Assembly (NCBI GenBank): GCA_017940105.1
Contig: JAGAZG010000108.1
Location: forward strand, 1-5,265
DNA from: Mailhella sp.
Lineage (GTDB): Bacteria; Desulfobacterota; Desulfovibrionia; Desulfovibrionales; Desulfovibrionaceae
Reading direction: 5' to 3'
Length of the DNA stretch: 5,265 bases
Shown here: positions 4,885 to 5,265 of the stretch, in pieces
Position numbering within the stretch: the first letter of the stretch is position 1
Layout of the letters: each line of letters begins with the position of its first letter
Program-made: the position numbers and the translations under genes
Notes under the pieces: generated by a model
The model's database searches: none
The model's input: only the letters and a program-made list of their open reading frames with translations
Told to the model about the DNA's origin: nothing

Positions 4885-5265
4885 ATGAGAGCCTTGCTTC
4901 TGGAAGATACCCACAAATTTAAAATGATCGAAATGGAAAAGCCCGAGCCCAAAGAAGGCGAGGTGCGCATCAAGGTGCTCAGCGCCGCCATCTGCGGTTC
5001 TGAAATTCACGGCTATCATGGCAAGCATTTCGGCCGCAAGGCTCCTGCCGTGATGGGGCATGAAGTGTGCGGCGTGGTCGATGCCTACGGCCCCAACACC
5101 ACCGGCAAGTTCCCGGTGGGCAGCCGCGTCGTCGTGCTCCCGCAGTGGACCTGCAACGAGTGCCGCTGGTGCCGCACCGGCCATCCTGACCTGTGCGACA
5201 AGCGCGTCATGCTCGGCTTTACCAAGTGGCCCGGCGGCTATGCCGAATACTTTGTCATTCCCGCA
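4885..5265 (+). CDS. Zinc-dependent medium-chain alcohol dehydrogenase (MDR), 3' end outside the window
   Basis: The first 127 residues of an MDR enzyme are present; the family is usually about 340-360 residues, so roughly the N-terminal third is seen. Cys37 and His59-Glu60 are the catalytic zinc ligand positions in the ICG and GHE motifs. Cys90, Cys93, Cys96 and Cys104 form the structural zinc site. G-x-R-V-V-V (79-84) and GGYAEYFVIP (117-126) are also typical. The nucleotide-binding fold lies beyond the edge. It belongs to the threonine/sorbitol/L-idonate dehydrogenase-like branch, but the substrate cannot be assigned from the catalytic domain alone. The start has GGAGG with a 6-nt spacer. 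Being 70 bp behind the SDR on the same strand with similar composition, it is probably co-transcribed. The pair recalls IdnO/IdnD in L-idonate use, which is inference. Confidence 0.92.
   Translation, partial: MRALLLEDTHKFKMIEMEKPEPKEGEVRIKVLSAAICGSEIHGYHGKHFGRKAPAVMGHEVCGVVDAYGPNTTGKFPVGSRVVVLPQWTCNECRWCRTGHPDLCDKRVMLGFTKWPGGYAEYFVIPA

Overview
The window looks like part of a Gram-negative, probably anaerobic bacterial chromosome. The style of the oxidoreductase genes and the exported ankyrin protein would fit a Desulfovibrionaceae-type genome. That placement is an impression from gene style and is weak: no rRNA, tRNA or marker gene is present. Base composition is clearly mosaic. The first 300 bases are very AT-rich, the ATPase gene is intermediate, the ankyrin gene is richer in GC, and the two dehydrogenase genes on the right are GC-rich with C/G-ending codons.

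Layout. (1) Bases 1-32 hold the first codons of a leftward gene that runs off the edge, with a strong Shine-Dalgarno. (2) Bases 99-281 hold a rightward, 5'-truncated remnant of a protein with a DGQHR motif. (3) 322-1641, leftward, is a complete AAA_14/DUF4143-type ATPase. It has an apparent short-leader promoter overlapped by a 15-bp palindrome. (4) 1833-3683, rightward, is an exported protein made of a signal peptide, about 14 ankyrin repeats and a separate C-terminal domain of about 115 residues. (5) 3684-3941 is a long intergenic region. It carries a near-consensus sigma70-type promoter with an inverted repeat inside its spacer, followed by an untranslated leader of about 158 nt. The leader has two adjacent hairpins that both show GCCAGGGA in the loop. 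(6) 3942-4814 is a classical short-chain dehydrogenase (SDR), and (7) 4885-5265 is the first 127 residues of a zinc-dependent medium-chain dehydrogenase (MDR) that runs off the right edge. These last two form a probable operon.

How the parts may work together. The SDR-MDR pair resembles polyol/sugar-acid oxidation modules such as IdnO/IdnD, in which one enzyme oxidises a hydroxyl and the partner reduces the ketone at another position or stereochemistry. The substrate cannot be read from the sequence. The elaborate leader in front of the pair suggests both transcriptional and post-transcriptional control. The ATPase and ankyrin genes are divergently transcribed from a shared 191-bp region and show no evident functional link to the dehydrogenases. 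I see no CRISPR array, insertion sequence, tRNA or convincing intrinsic terminator. The most interesting unexplained signal is the twin GGA-loop hairpin leader upstream of the SDR, which looks like a CsrA/RsmA-type target.
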